DNA of 64,000 nucleotides from Pontibacillus chungwhensis (GTDB lineage Bacteria > Bacillota > Bacilli > Bacillales > BH030062). The notes under the pieces were generated by a model. That model was not told the origin of the DNA, ran no database searches, and saw only the letters and a list, made by a program, of their open reading frames with translations. The first letter of the stretch is position 1. Every line of letters begins with the position of its first letter. The stretch is taken from positions 992,001 through 1,056,000 of the forward strand of contig NZ_CP126446.1 of NCBI RefSeq assembly GCF_030166655.1. Direction: 5' to 3'. A program made the position numbers and the translations under genes. Of this stretch, positions 32,668 through 41,046 are shown piece after piece.

Positions 32668-33801
32668 ATGAATGAAGCCTTTAAAAGAACATTAAGACCG
32701 GTGGTGCAGTTAGAGGAAGCGATAGAAGTTGGGATGAATGAGCAGCGTACTGAGATCAATGATCCAGATGGATTGGTTTACCGACTAACCGAGCTTTTGG
32801 ATGGCAGTCGTACAAACGAAGAAGTTGCGACTAGGTTAGGGATTACAGAGGAAGAAGTAAATGAGGCGATCGAGGCCCTTGATGGACTTGGATTTATTGA
32901 ATCTGTTGAAGTCCCAAACTCATTTCTTGATTCTGAACTTGAGCGATATGAAGCCAACTTGAACTATTATTCGAGCTATTCGAATCTGTCAAAAAGTAAG
33001 TATGACTATCAACGTAGTTTAAAGGACGCTAAAGTAGCCGTTATTGGTCTAGGAGGCGGGTGTCTGACGACAGCTTATTTCGCAGGTCTCGGTGTAGGGG
33101 AAATTCGGGGTGTAGACTTTGACACAATCGGACGCAGCAATTTGAACCGCCAGTTTATCTTTAATGAAGAGGATGTAGGTCGGTTAAAATCAGAAGTTGC
33201 GCAGGAAAAAGTAGAAAAGATCAATCCTGATGTGAAAGTGAAGATGTATAACCGGGAAATTACGTCCCATCATGATTTGTTAGATATCATTGATGGCTGT
33301 GACATCGTTGTAAGCATGATCGACACACCTGCGATCGTGGCCAATAGATGGGTGAACGCTGCTTGTTACATAAAAGGAATTCCGTTTTATCAAGGGGGAT
33401 TCCTGAATAAAATCGTGATGTGGGAGCGGCTCGACCCTGCTAGTGGTTCTTGTTATGATTGTCGTCTTATTAACGGGCTCGCTCAGGAAGACACAGAAGA
33501 AAGCCGCTTAAGAGCCGTGTATAACCAAATTTTCTCAAGGAGGAATACCGGCTTTGCTCCCCATGTTTCGATGCTTACCGGTTTCTTTACTTCTGAAGTG
33601 GTGAAATACCTAACAGGATATGCGGCATTATCAAAGCCCTATTCTCAGTTAAATACAGAAACGATGGAACTGAAGCAGAGTGATTTTGAATTTACCAGGG
33701 TGCCGAATTGCCCTACTTGTAGTCAAGACTACATCGAGGAGATCTCAACCTTAGAAGACCTTATCGAATGCGCGAAGGAAATGAGGGTCGTCCATGGGTA
33801 A
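32668..33801 (+). CDS. ThiF/MccB-like E1 adenylating enzyme with N-terminal RRE (PqqD-like) domain
   Basis: 377-residue enzyme. Residues about 33-80 form a PqqD-like winged-helix pattern (LVYRLTELLDGSRTNEEVAT, then EEVNEAIEALDGLGFIE), which in RiPP enzymes binds the leader peptide. Residues 122-350 are an E1-type adenylation domain: nucleotide loop AVIGLGGG (125-131), Asp150/Asp152, SNLNRQF (157-163), Lys174, MIDTPAIV with Asp219, and zinc cysteine pairs Cys262-x2-Cys265 and Cys348-x2-Cys351. Relatives adenylate a C-terminal Gly (ThiS, MoaD) or Asn (MccA). The five upstream peptides ending in GG are the natural candidate substrates. It has an AGGAGGGG site and overlaps the protease gene by eight bases. 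Confidence 0.9.
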   Translation: MNEAFKRTLRPVVQLEEAIEVGMNEQRTEINDPDGLVYRLTELLDGSRTNEEVATRLGITEEEVNEAIEALDGLGFIESVEVPNSFLDSELERYEANLNYYSSYSNLSKSKYDYQRSLKDAKVAVIGLGGGCLTTAYFAGLGVGEIRGVDFDTIGRSNLNRQFIFNEEDVGRLKSEVAQEKVEKINPDVKVKMYNREITSHHDLLDIIDGCDIVVSMIDTPAIVANRWVNAACYIKGIPFYQGGFLNKIVMWERLDPASGSCYDCRLINGLAQEDTEESRLRAVYNQIFSRRNTGFAPHVSMLTGFFTSEVVKYLTGYAALSKPYSQLNTETMELKQSDFEFTRVPNCPTCSQDYIEEISTLEDLIECAKEMRVVHG

Positions 33802-34981
33802 CCTGGTGAAAGAGCATTGTCTCGATTGTACCCACTTATCCATCCAGCAGGACGGGGAGGAGTACACAATTGGCGATCCGGTCATCGGAGAGTTCATTCG
33901 TGTGCCAGAGGTAGCGGCAGATGTTGTAAGAGGGTTCGATGGGGAGAAGACGATTGAAGAAGTGAAAGAGAGTGTGGAGGCGAAATACGGTGAAGAAGTC
34001 GATGTACTCGATTTTGCTGAAACGCTCCTTGAAATGGGCCTTATACTCAAAATAAATGGTGTTTTATTAAATGAAGAAGTAGATCGTGAGGTAAATCCAG
34101 GTCTGCAGAAGGCAGGTAGCATCCTTTTTAGTAAGCCATTTATGGTGCTCTACACCTTGTCTGCCATAGCGGCTATCTTTCTCATTGCTTATTCTCCATC
34201 CCTATTCCCGAGCTTTAGAGATGTCTTCTTGTTTGAATCAGTCGGTCTCAGTGCGATGATGATCTTAATCACCATATCGGCTACAACGATTATTCATGAG
34301 TTTGCCCATGTACTAGCGGCCAATAGGTTAGGTGTAAAAACAAAGGTTCAGCTAAATTTACGCATGGTCTTCCTTGTGGCAGAAACGGATATGTCAGGAC
34401 TCTGGTCAAGGGCCAAAAAAGAACGGTATACGCCGTACTTGGCTGGGATGGCTTGGGATGGGGTTATGATTTTAACCTGTCTTTTAATAAAACTTTTCGT
34501 GCCAATCGCGTTTATCGCATCCTTTGCCCAGATGGTCACGTTCTTTCTCTTATTTGGGGTCATCAGTCAGTTTGTTATCTTCTTAAGAACGGATATGTAC
34601 TTCGTGCTGATTAACTGGGTGAACACATCAGCGCTTCATGAGCATAGTCTTGTGTTCTTACAGAAGATCTTCCTTAGTAAACGTCAAGACGAGTGGCAAC
34701 GTTTAGCCCCTCATGAGAAGAAGCATGCGAAGTGGTTTTCGTTGCTTTATATGTTCGGAGGAGCTGTAGCGACCTTTTTATTCGTTTACTTTCAGATTCT
34801 CCCGTCCCTTTACGGGTTGCAGCAGGCGTATGAGAATATTACACAGCATGCGTTAACCAACCTCTATTTCTGGGATGGAATTCTAGTCGTGGTAGCGCTC
34901 TTGATTCAAGTAGGGGCTTGGTTAATTGGACTGCGCACAGCGCGAAACGAACGCCAGGCGAATCAGGCGGTCAGTGCTTAA
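33794..34981 (+). CDS. Membrane M50-type metalloprotease with N-terminal PqqD-like domain
   Basis: 395-residue membrane protein. An N-terminal CxxC (Cys9, Cys12) is followed by a PqqD-like domain (about 22-88; YTIGDPVIGEFIRVPEVAAD, then LDFAETLLEMGLILKING). Then come about six helices with the site-2-protease zinc motif HEFAH (168-172) and a possible third ligand Asp267 in FLRTDMYFVLINW. It probably cuts the leader from the modified peptide at the membrane, and perhaps aids release, by analogy with YydH of the YydF system. The gene overlaps the E1-like gene, so the two are coupled. No ABC exporter gene follows. Confidence 0.87.
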   Translation: MGNLVKEHCLDCTHLSIQQDGEEYTIGDPVIGEFIRVPEVAADVVRGFDGEKTIEEVKESVEAKYGEEVDVLDFAETLLEMGLILKINGVLLNEEVDREVNPGLQKAGSILFSKPFMVLYTLSAIAAIFLIAYSPSLFPSFRDVFLFESVGLSAMMILITISATTIIHEFAHVLAANRLGVKTKVQLNLRMVFLVAETDMSGLWSRAKKERYTPYLAGMAWDGVMILTCLLIKLFVPIAFIASFAQMVTFFLLFGVISQFVIFLRTDMYFVLINWVNTSALHEHSLVFLQKIFLSKRQDEWQRLAPHEKKHAKWFSLLYMFGGAVATFLFVYFQILPSLYGLQQAYENITQHALTNLYFWDGILVVVALLIQVGAWLIGLRTARNERQANQAVSA

Positions 34982-34983
34982 CA

Positions 34984-35028
34984 GAAGGAGGAAGGGGCCG
35001 TTTAACCAATCGCTCCTTCCTCTTTATT
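34984..35028. terminator. Weak terminator between protease gene and 35034 gene
   Basis: AGGAGGAAGG pairs partly with CCTTCCTCTT around a long loop, with T-rich sequence after it. Genes converge here. Confidence 0.5.
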
Positions 35029-35033
35029 TATGC

Positions 35034-35564
35034 TTAAGGGGACTCTGGTAGAGTGGCCAAGAGGGAGAAATATGAGCCGATCGCTTGAACCCAGTTCCCA
35101 GTCGTTTCAAGCGTTTGTGCATCTCGCCCTTTTAACTCCTGTCCTTCAGCGATCGCCTGCAGGCTATTCCCGATCATTTGAAGGAGATCTCCGTAAACAG
35201 CATAAAGATTAAGTAGTACTCGTTCTTCGTTCAGGTCATCAGCAAGGGACGTCCCACTTCCTAAGGCTTGGAGGAGGTTCCCTTTAATAAGGAGAGTGAG
35301 GCTCGTTTCTCTCTGTACAGGGAACAACAATCCGCTCACAACTGTTGAATTCCCTGTGGCTTGAATCATGTTTCCTAGTTTATTTAACGTGAAGGATTCC
35401 TCCGTATCAGCAAGGATCGCGCTACCTGTTCCTTGAAGAACATTCCCTGTGACATCGAGATCTTTAGCGAGAGAAGAGGGAAGCTTGAGGGAAGGGGTAT
35501 TTCCAAGTGCAGCCAAAGTAGTCCCGATCGCAACGACCCAAGCTCCAAACACTTCCTTCTCCAT
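35034..35564 (-). CDS. Repetitive Gly/Leu-rich protein of the DUF6944 type
   Basis: 176-residue protein built of four to five imperfect repeats of about 35 residues. Each contains a G-N-x-L/I-Q-A-x-G core: TGNVLQGTGSAI, LGNMIQATGNST, KGNLLQALGSGT, YGDLLQMIGNSL, TGNWVQAIGSYF. I recall similar Bacillus proteins under the DUF6944 name; no function is established. No signal or clear membrane helix is seen, although it is fairly hydrophobic. The ATG at 35564 is eight bases after AAAAGGAG. Confidence 0.72.
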   Translation of the reverse strand: MEKEVFGAWVVAIGTTLAALGNTPSLKLPSSLAKDLDVTGNVLQGTGSAILADTEESFTLNKLGNMIQATGNSTVVSGLLFPVQRETSLTLLIKGNLLQALGSGTSLADDLNEERVLLNLYAVYGDLLQMIGNSLQAIAEGQELKGRDAQTLETTGNWVQAIGSYFSLLATLPESP

Positions 35565-35687
35565 ACCCCTCACTCCTTTTATAGTAGTGTAAACAGGAAG
35601 GTGTGAAGATGTGACAAGAAGCTCGTAATCTATGCATATGCGGAGGTACGCGAGGCTTTATCCCTTGGATAAATAATGAAAAAGGAG

Positions 35688-35716
35688 TTGACTTTACCTG
35701 CTAGATTTCGTATTAT
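35688..35716 (+). promoter_or_regulatory. Promoter of tRNA-Val
   Basis: TTGACT (35688-35693), 17 bp, TATTAT (35711-35716). The tRNA starts about 40 bases downstream. Confidence 0.65.
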
Positions 35717-35757
35717 AATAAGTGTCTTACCAAGTTGTAAGATTACATATGTCCCAG

Positions 35758-35830
35758 GATTCTGTAGCTCAGCTGGGAGAGCGCCACCTTGACAGGGTGG
35801 AGGTCGCTGGTTCGAGCCCAGTCAGAATCA
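35758..35830 (+). tRNA. tRNA-Val (anticodon GAC)
   Basis: A complete cloverleaf of 73 bases: acceptor GATTCTG / CAGAATC, D-arm GCTC...GAGC, anticodon stem CCACC / GGTGG with loop TTGACAG (GAC), T-arm with TTCGAGC, and discriminator A. CCA is not encoded. It stands alone, and the AT-rich accessory stretch begins directly after it, a place where islands often insert. I found no second copy of its 3' end in the window. Confidence 0.97.
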
Positions 35831-35836
35831 TACGCG

Positions 35837-35871
35837 AAATCCCTGGAGCCTCTTGGTTCTGGGGATTTTTT
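35837..35871 (+). terminator. Terminator after tRNA-Val
   Basis: AATCCCTGGAGCC pairs imperfectly with GGTTCTGGGGATT, followed by T6. Confidence 0.85.
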
Positions 35872-35882
35872 ATATGAAATAA

Positions 35883-35911
35883 GGAAGCACCAGAACTGTC
35901 CCCGCGCTTCC
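35883..35911. repeat. Short palindromic repeat GGAAGC...GCTTCC, copy 1
   Basis: GGAAGCACCAGAACTGTCCC then CGCGCTTCC. A near copy is at 41047-41074, in the same AAATAAGGAAGCACC context, and a looser one at 39104-39130. These three mark the edges of units in the accessory stretch. Confidence 0.6.
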
Positions 35912-35941
35912 ACATTACTTTTAAAGGAGCTGTATTTAAGG

Positions 35942-37090
35942 ATGGAGGAAAATAGATTTTTGAAACTAATTGGTGGTAAGACCTTTTTTTACATAGTAGC
36001 TTTCTTTCTTTTTGTTGGAGTAACCATTTATATATACACTAAAATTTCATTTATCTTTTATCCACTAGCGGTCATTTTATCTACTATAGTACCTCCAATA
36101 ATCCTGGCATTCGTAGCCTACTATTTATTAAATCCAATTGTAGATTTGCTCGAGAGGTTAAGGATTAAAAGAATTTGGGGAGTCATCATTCTTATTCTAG
36201 GCTTTAGTGGTGCTTTAACTGGAATGATCTTGTTAACTGCTCCATCTATCGAAGCGCAGATCAAAGATTTAGTTCAAACCTTCCCTGATTATCTAAAACA
36301 GCTAGGAGATACGGTGACTCAATGGGTACAAAGTTCATTTTTAGGTCCATATTATGATGATGGTTATAACTGGGTAATGGAAAGGTTAAGTGAATTGCCA
36401 CAATTAATTGGAACTTATATTTCTAATGGTTTTCAAGGGGTACAGAATGTCGCTAGTACGATTACAAATACGATTGTGTCCATTGTAACCTTTCCATTTA
36501 TCTTATTTTTCTTATTAAAGGATGGTAAAAGGTTTCAACGTTTTGTCATTAAATTATTTCCGCCGAAATTTAGAGATGATACGAAACAAATCTTAACTAA
36601 TATTGATATTCAAGTTGGGTCCTATATCCAAGGGCAGATTATTGTCGCTACTGTGATTGGCATTCTATTATTCATTGGTTACCTGATCATAGGTCTTGAT
36701 TATGCATTTACATTAGCCATTATTGCCGCAGTCACAAGTGTTGTACCCTATTTAGGACCAACAATTGCAATTATTCCAGCTGCTATCATTGCCATTGTTA
36801 GCTCCCCATTTATGTTTATAAAGCTAGTCATTGTATGGATCGCAGTCCAATTTTTAGAAGGGAATTTCGTTTCTCCGAATATCATGGGTAGAACTATGAA
36901 AATTCATCCATTAACGATCATCCTTGTTTTAATGGTTGCGGGTAATTTATTTGGTGTTGTCGGTGTGATTCTTGGTATTCCGGGCTATGCAATCGTAAAG
37001 GTAATTGGTTCTTATCTTTTCTATAAGTTTAAGCAACGATATAACCAGTATTACGGGGAAGACCGTGGATATTATGAAATGGAAGAGTAA
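35942..37090 (+). CDS. AI-2E family (DUF20) membrane transporter
   Basis: 382-residue polytopic protein of the AI-2E family, whose members export or exchange diverse solutes, including Na+(Li+)/H+ exchange in some halophile relatives. Features are N-terminal helices, a long non-membrane middle (SIEAQIKDLVQTFPDYLKQL) and the family's C-terminal core (YIQGQIIVATVIGILLFIGY, VTSVVPYLGPTIAIIPAAII, LEGNFVSPNIMGRTMKIHPL). The frame is open back through the tRNA. I choose ATG 35942, about 12 bases after AAAGGAG. It is more AT-rich than the genes before it. Confidence 0.9.
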   Translation: MEENRFLKLIGGKTFFYIVAFFLFVGVTIYIYTKISFIFYPLAVILSTIVPPIILAFVAYYLLNPIVDLLERLRIKRIWGVIILILGFSGALTGMILLTAPSIEAQIKDLVQTFPDYLKQLGDTVTQWVQSSFLGPYYDDGYNWVMERLSELPQLIGTYISNGFQGVQNVASTITNTIVSIVTFPFILFFLLKDGKRFQRFVIKLFPPKFRDDTKQILTNIDIQVGSYIQGQIIVATVIGILLFIGYLIIGLDYAFTLAIIAAVTSVVPYLGPTIAIIPAAIIAIVSSPFMFIKLVIVWIAVQFLEGNFVSPNIMGRTMKIHPLTIILVLMVAGNLFGVVGVILGIPGYAIVKVIGSYLFYKFKQRYNQYYGEDRGYYEMEE

Positions 37091-37137
37091 GTATGGTTTT
37101 TAGTAGAACCTTCCCCGTGCTTTCGGAAAGAAAAAAG

Positions 37138-37165
37138 AAAGAGCCTTATAAATAGGCTCTTTTTT
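37138..37165 (+). terminator. Terminator after the AI-2E gene
   Basis: AAAGAGCC / GGCTCTTT stem with T6. The following 160 bp hold a TTGGTCAC / GTGACCAA inverted repeat (37255-37290) of unknown role. Confidence 0.9.
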
Positions 37166-37331
37166 GTAAATTAAAAATCAAATTATTATTCATGATTTTC
37201 GTTTATAGTATACTTAGCAAAAGTTCCTCGTAACAGACTTAAGAGCAGTAATTATTGGTCACAGAATGGTCACGCCATAGTGACCAAAAGTATTATAATA
37301 ATTGTCTGAAACCATGATTCATCCATTAAAA

Positions 37332-38369
37332 TCATTCGTTCTTTACTTTATTCGCATATTTTGTTTGGTTAATGATCTCAATAGGATCCATACTACTCCA
37401 ATCTTCCACAGATACATTTGGATTCCTGCTAATGAAATCCTGCATAATCTCATATCCTAGTCTATAAGCGGACTTCTTTGGTATCATACTGTTACCTGTC
37501 TCTACAAATTCATTAAAAACGTTACGATCATTAGTTTGTCTATTTTTTATGGCCCACTCCCATATGGCATCAACTTCACGAGCTGTCAATTCCTTCGTCC
37601 ATTCTGGTTTCTGCTCTGGGTATAGCATTTGGGCAAAAGTATCTGCTTCCCCTTCCCTTAATGAGTAGATGATTAAATCAGGTTGTTGTGGTTGGCTTGA
37701 GCTATAGTGCGCTGTGTGCTGATATTCATGAGCTGTTATATATTTGATGTGATCATCGTTATCTTTTAGGTACTCAGGGTTTATAAACAACATAATGACG
37801 TTTGAGCTAGCAAGGCCATATGCTCCATCCATCTCCCTCATAAAATTAAGATAGTTTGGATTAAAAGGAATTAAATAAACGTTTGTTGTTGAGCCAACGG
37901 GTAACATTTTAGAAGATTTCTCTAAAGAATCTTTGACTAAGCTTAAAATATGATCGTATTCTTTATCTAGCATTTGAACATCGTCTTTTATTTTACTAGC
38001 ATTCCGAGGGGGCTCAAATTGTGGTTCATATTCTAAAAAAACGCCTCTTTCCTCCCCGAAAGCTTCCTCACGAAATGGCTGTAAAACCTTGGAGGAAAAC
38101 GTTTCTGATCGGCTGTCCAACGGGTTTTGTTCCATGTGATCAGCATACTTATAATAAGAGTCCAGCAAAGGGATGAATTTAAAATGCTGATTTTCCACAC
38201 TGAATTCTGAGATAGTTGTGTTTTTAATAGGGGACGTTTCTTTTTCGGTTACTTCCTTAGTGTTTTCTGTTGAGTCTAGTACAACGGGCTGGTTCTCTTC
38301 ATGTGATTCTTCACATCCTGTTAAAATGGATAAAAACACTATAAACGCTACAAAATATAATTTTTTCAC
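37332..38369 (-). CDS. DUF2268-type lipoprotein, putative zinc protease
   Basis: 345-residue lipoprotein: signal ending in the lipobox FLSILTGCEE (Cys19), an acidic Thr/Glu-rich linker (20-55), and a domain with the zinc motif HEYQHTAHY and a downstream REGEAD, which gives the usual HExxH...E arrangement. GLASSNVIMLFINPEYL just before it matches DUF2268 proteins. It is probably anchored outside the cell. No peptidase substrate is known. It faces the AI-2E gene and has AGGAGGCC upstream. Confidence 0.82.
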   Translation of the reverse strand: MKKLYFVAFIVFLSILTGCEESHEENQPVVLDSTENTKEVTEKETSPIKNTTISEFSVENQHFKFIPLLDSYYKYADHMEQNPLDSRSETFSSKVLQPFREEAFGEERGVFLEYEPQFEPPRNASKIKDDVQMLDKEYDHILSLVKDSLEKSSKMLPVGSTTNVYLIPFNPNYLNFMREMDGAYGLASSNVIMLFINPEYLKDNDDHIKYITAHEYQHTAHYSSSQPQQPDLIIYSLREGEADTFAQMLYPEQKPEWTKELTAREVDAIWEWAIKNRQTNDRNVFNEFVETGNSMIPKKSAYRLGYEIMQDFISRNPNVSVEDWSSMDPIEIINQTKYANKVKNE

Positions 38370-38604
38370 AAAAGGCCTCCTTGCCTAAAAAGGGCGGGAG
38401 CATAAGGATTGTCCTTTTGCTCCTCCGACTTTCAGAATATTCCTTACATATGTACTGTAATAGTTAAATGCTTGTAAATGAATGAATTCTATATAATACC
38501 TTTATTTTCCTTTTTATTCTAGCGAATGCAGTGGGGCTTACTTAAGAACCGGATTTCTGGTAATATGTGTATGATTAAAAGGTATTGCTTGTTAGGAGAT
38601 TATT

Positions 38605-39045
38605 ATGAGGTTTAGATTACTTGTCACCACTACCATAATGGTAACTTTACTACTCTCAGGGTGTAGTGGGGAGTTAAAGTTCGGGCCCGGTATGCAGGAC
38701 TTTGATAGGGAACTACCTAATGATTTTAGATTGTTTAAAGCTAGTGCCCATGAAATGATGATTGTTCCGAAAGAAGGTACATTCGAAGAAAATAACACAA
38801 TACCTTCTAAAGTGATAAAGCTTGGGTGGAATAAGAATTATATCATTGCAGTTCAACACCCACTTAAAGAAAATCCAGAGAAGAATAATGGTGTTGAAAT
38901 CCCTGATAAGAAAGTAGAGAATTATTGGATTATTAAACCGAGCAAAGAAATAGTAGGACCGTTATCTAAAAAGGAATTTACTCGGTATAAGGATAAATTT
39001 GAATTAGGGGATTTGGAACTTAAAAAAATAAGTGAATATGATTGA
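38605..39045 (+). CDS. Small lipoprotein, DUF3997-like
   Basis: 146-residue lipoprotein with lipobox VTLLLSGCSG (Cys20). The exterior domain contains IPSKVIKLGWNKNYIIAVQH and ENYWIIKPSKEIVGPLSKKE, which resembles DUF3997 proteins as I remember them; no function is known. It is AT-rich. A membrane-anchored protein gene follows (39190). A lipoprotein + anchored-protein pair of similar layout recurs at 40030/40404. Confidence 0.75.
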   Translation: MRFRLLVTTTIMVTLLLSGCSGELKFGPGMQDFDRELPNDFRLFKASAHEMMIVPKEGTFEENNTIPSKVIKLGWNKNYIIAVQHPLKENPEKNNGVEIPDKKVENYWIIKPSKEIVGPLSKKEFTRYKDKFELGDLELKKISEYD

Positions 39046-39103
39046 TAGTTGATGTGAAGTGATTATACCAGTATTTCTGAATAACCTTGATTTTGAATAC
39101 CTT

Positions 39104-39137
39104 GAAGCACAGGGGCAGTTCCTGTGCTTCTTTCTCT
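39104..39137 (+). terminator. Hairpin between the 38605 and 39190 genes
   Basis: GAAGCACAGG / CCTGTGCTTC stem with a seven-base loop and T-rich tail; related to the GGAAGC...GCTTCC repeat. Confidence 0.75.
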
Positions 39138-39189
39138 TTAAATGGATTCCCACGCTTCAAGTGTATACAAAAAAATAGGAGTGTTAGCA

Positions 39190-39744
39190 ATGATCAAAAT
39201 TTCGGGAAATAAAAAGATAGTTACATATCTTGGGGCTTTCCTCTTACTTGCCGTTGTTATTATTGTTTATCAATACTATAGTTATAGCTCAAAAATTAAT
39301 GAGTATAAAGAGTATATTGAAGATAGTAGTGTGAAGGAGATTGAAATAGGTTTTGCTACATTTTTTGGGTATACAAAGGTCTATGAGAATGTGTTAAGCC
39401 AAGACGCAAGACAAGAATATTATAATGAAGCCTTAAGACATTCATATTTTTTAGAAAGTTATTTTAATCGTTATGAGGAGTATATAAGCAACTCTCCTTA
39501 TTATCAGGGAAATGTAGATACTAAAAATATAAGGACGTTTATAAAGAAAATTCAAGAGAATCTTAAATTATATAAAAACAATGAATACAAATTAACTCCT
39601 GATTTAAAGAAAGCTATAGAATCCGACATAGGTGTATTGAACAAAATACAAGTTCAAACCAAAATCCCGCATTCAGATCTCAGTATAGAGAATGTAGGGC
39701 AAAAGCTTAGGACTCTAGAAGATGCGCTGCCATATGGGGGATAG
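39190..39744 (+). CDS. Membrane-anchored helical protein, unknown
   Basis: 184-residue protein: one N-terminal membrane helix (about 12-30, TYLGAFLLLAVVIIVYQYY), then an exterior, mostly helical, Tyr/Glu/Lys-rich domain (EYYNEALRHSYFLESYFNRY). I use ATG 39190, after AGGAGTGTTAGC; the earlier in-frame ATG lacks a site. It ends ALPYGG, the same last four residues as the RiPP cores, probably by chance. No family is recognised. Its layout matches the 40404 product. Confidence 0.7.
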   Translation: MIKISGNKKIVTYLGAFLLLAVVIIVYQYYSYSSKINEYKEYIEDSSVKEIEIGFATFFGYTKVYENVLSQDARQEYYNEALRHSYFLESYFNRYEEYISNSPYYQGNVDTKNIRTFIKKIQENLKLYKNNEYKLTPDLKKAIESDIGVLNKIQVQTKIPHSDLSIENVGQKLRTLEDALPYGG

Positions 39745-40029
39745 AAGGGGAGTTACTTGTCTCTCCACCCTATAAAGCTTTAACTCTTAGCCAATAAATC
39801 TAGTTATTCTTCCTCACTGGGGCTAATATTCTCCTGTGGCGAATCACCAAACTTATCTCCAATAGAAATCATGTCACTACTATCTTGGTGTCGTATATTT
39901 ACTAAAACAGTAAAGTAACTCTACAATTAATTGAGAATTAGATGAAAATAATGGAAAATAATTTACAAATGATGTTCTGTCGTGTATTTTGTAACTGTAA
40001 TCGATTACAAAATAGCGGAGGTGGAGGAC
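39745..40029. other. Intergenic stretch, no gene seen
   Basis: AT-rich 285 bp between the 39190 and 40030 genes. I find no RNA gene, repeat or sound terminator. The last 130 bases could hold the promoter of the 40030 gene. Confidence 0.5.
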
Positions 40030-40365
40030 TTGTTCCGAAACCACTTTTTATTCATAGTTTTACTTTTGATTATCATTTCAGGTTGTAGCGATCATCCCTC
40101 TCAGAAAAAAATCACTAATTATTCTATGTTATTCAAAATCGATAAAAAAGTAGAGGAAAAAAACGATGAAGGTAAGGCAATTTATATAATCGAGGGACAT
40201 AACGCAAAAGATGTTCAGCAGAAGTTTAACATTAAATTAGATAAGAATGTTTGGAACCTAACGAAAGAAGATGATGAGGTTACTTATGGAATCTCGTTTG
40301 ATATTATGGAGGGTGAAAAATTTGGAGAGCTTGTCCAAATTTATAGAGCTCCTAAGCCGGGTTAG
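40030..40365 (+). CDS. Small lipoprotein, unknown
   Basis: 111-residue lipoprotein. I start at TTG 40030, eight bases after CGGAGG, which gives FRNHFLFIVLLLIIISGCSD with the lipobox cysteine at about residue 18. The longer frame would place a charged stretch before the signal. The exterior domain (SMLFKIDKKVEEKNDEGKAI, DEVTYGISFDIMEGEKFGEL) is unassigned. It pairs with the anchored protein 39 bp downstream. Confidence 0.68.
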   Translation: MFRNHFLFIVLLLIIISGCSDHPSQKKITNYSMLFKIDKKVEEKNDEGKAIYIIEGHNAKDVQQKFNIKLDKNVWNLTKEDDEVTYGISFDIMEGEKFGELVQIYRAPKPG

Positions 40366-40403
40366 TTAGTAGTGAGTTTTTTGAAAAATTTAAGGGTGTT
40401 AGC

Positions 40404-41018
40404 ATGAAAAACAAGATGAGAACGTTCCTTATGGTTAGCGGTATTCTAGTGTTGTGTATCTTAACTGTGTTTTTCTTTATTAGAAGTAATCAATATTCGA
40501 ACTACCTGGATTATAAGGTGGACTTACATGTAAGTAACATCGTAGATGAAATTAAGTATACCAAGCCATTGTTAGAATATATAAACGCTACAGATAATCC
40601 GGATGACTATTCTAAAGAGATATTAAATAGGTCCTTAAACAGCATGTGGGACTCATTAAATGAGTTAAGAATGTTAGTTCTCAAAACAAAAAAAATGGAT
40701 CATTTAAATATGCATGCATTAAATGAAATGAAATTAAAGCTAACCAAAAATCCAGAAATTTCACACGGAGAGTATAAGGAGCAATATAAGGTTTTGCTAG
40801 AATATTTTAATGTGTTGGATGATACAGTGAATGCTGAGTTGGAAAGGTTTGAAGACCTTACATATGAAATAATCTTAATGGATCATAAGATAGAAGGGCA
40901 TCAGAATAACATTAAAGACAGGAATCCATTTGATCCTAAATTTAAATTTAATGACGACGACTGGTTTGATTTTATTAATGAACTAAGTGAGATCAATGAA
41001 AATTTCAATGGGAGATAG
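40404..41018 (+). CDS. Membrane-anchored helical protein, unknown
   Basis: 204-residue protein: one N-terminal membrane helix (about 7-26, LMVSGILVLCILTVFFFIRS), then a highly charged helical exterior domain (SLNSMWDSLNELRMLVLKTK, EYKEQYKVLLEYFNVLDD). It has the same GTGTTAGC-type context before the ATG as the 39190 gene. Its 3' end (coding NELSEINENFNGR) is echoed in a degenerate copy near 41601. No family is recognised. Confidence 0.7.
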   Translation: MKNKMRTFLMVSGILVLCILTVFFFIRSNQYSNYLDYKVDLHVSNIVDEIKYTKPLLEYINATDNPDDYSKEILNRSLNSMWDSLNELRMLVLKTKKMDHLNMHALNEMKLKLTKNPEISHGEYKEQYKVLLEYFNVLDDTVNAELERFEDLTYEIILMDHKIEGHQNNIKDRNPFDPKFKFNDDDWFDFINELSEINENFNGR

Positions 41019-41046
41019 GAAGGTGAAATGCTCTAGAACGAAATAA

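Noticed and set aside
32025-34981. TOMM, lanthipeptide, sactipeptide or lasso peptide cluster
   Set aside because: No YcaO, LanB/LanM, radical SAM or asparagine-synthase-like gene is present, and the peptides lack Cys and have few Ser/Thr in the core.
35789-35941. Start of the AI-2E protein inside tRNA-Val
   Set aside because: The frame is open by chance through the tRNA; an ATG after AAAGGAG lies at 35942.
39190-39744. Sixth substrate of the E1-like enzyme because the protein ends in PYGG
   Set aside because: It lacks the MKIEVKKTEKLKPT leader, is far from the locus and has a membrane anchor. A four-residue match is easily chance.
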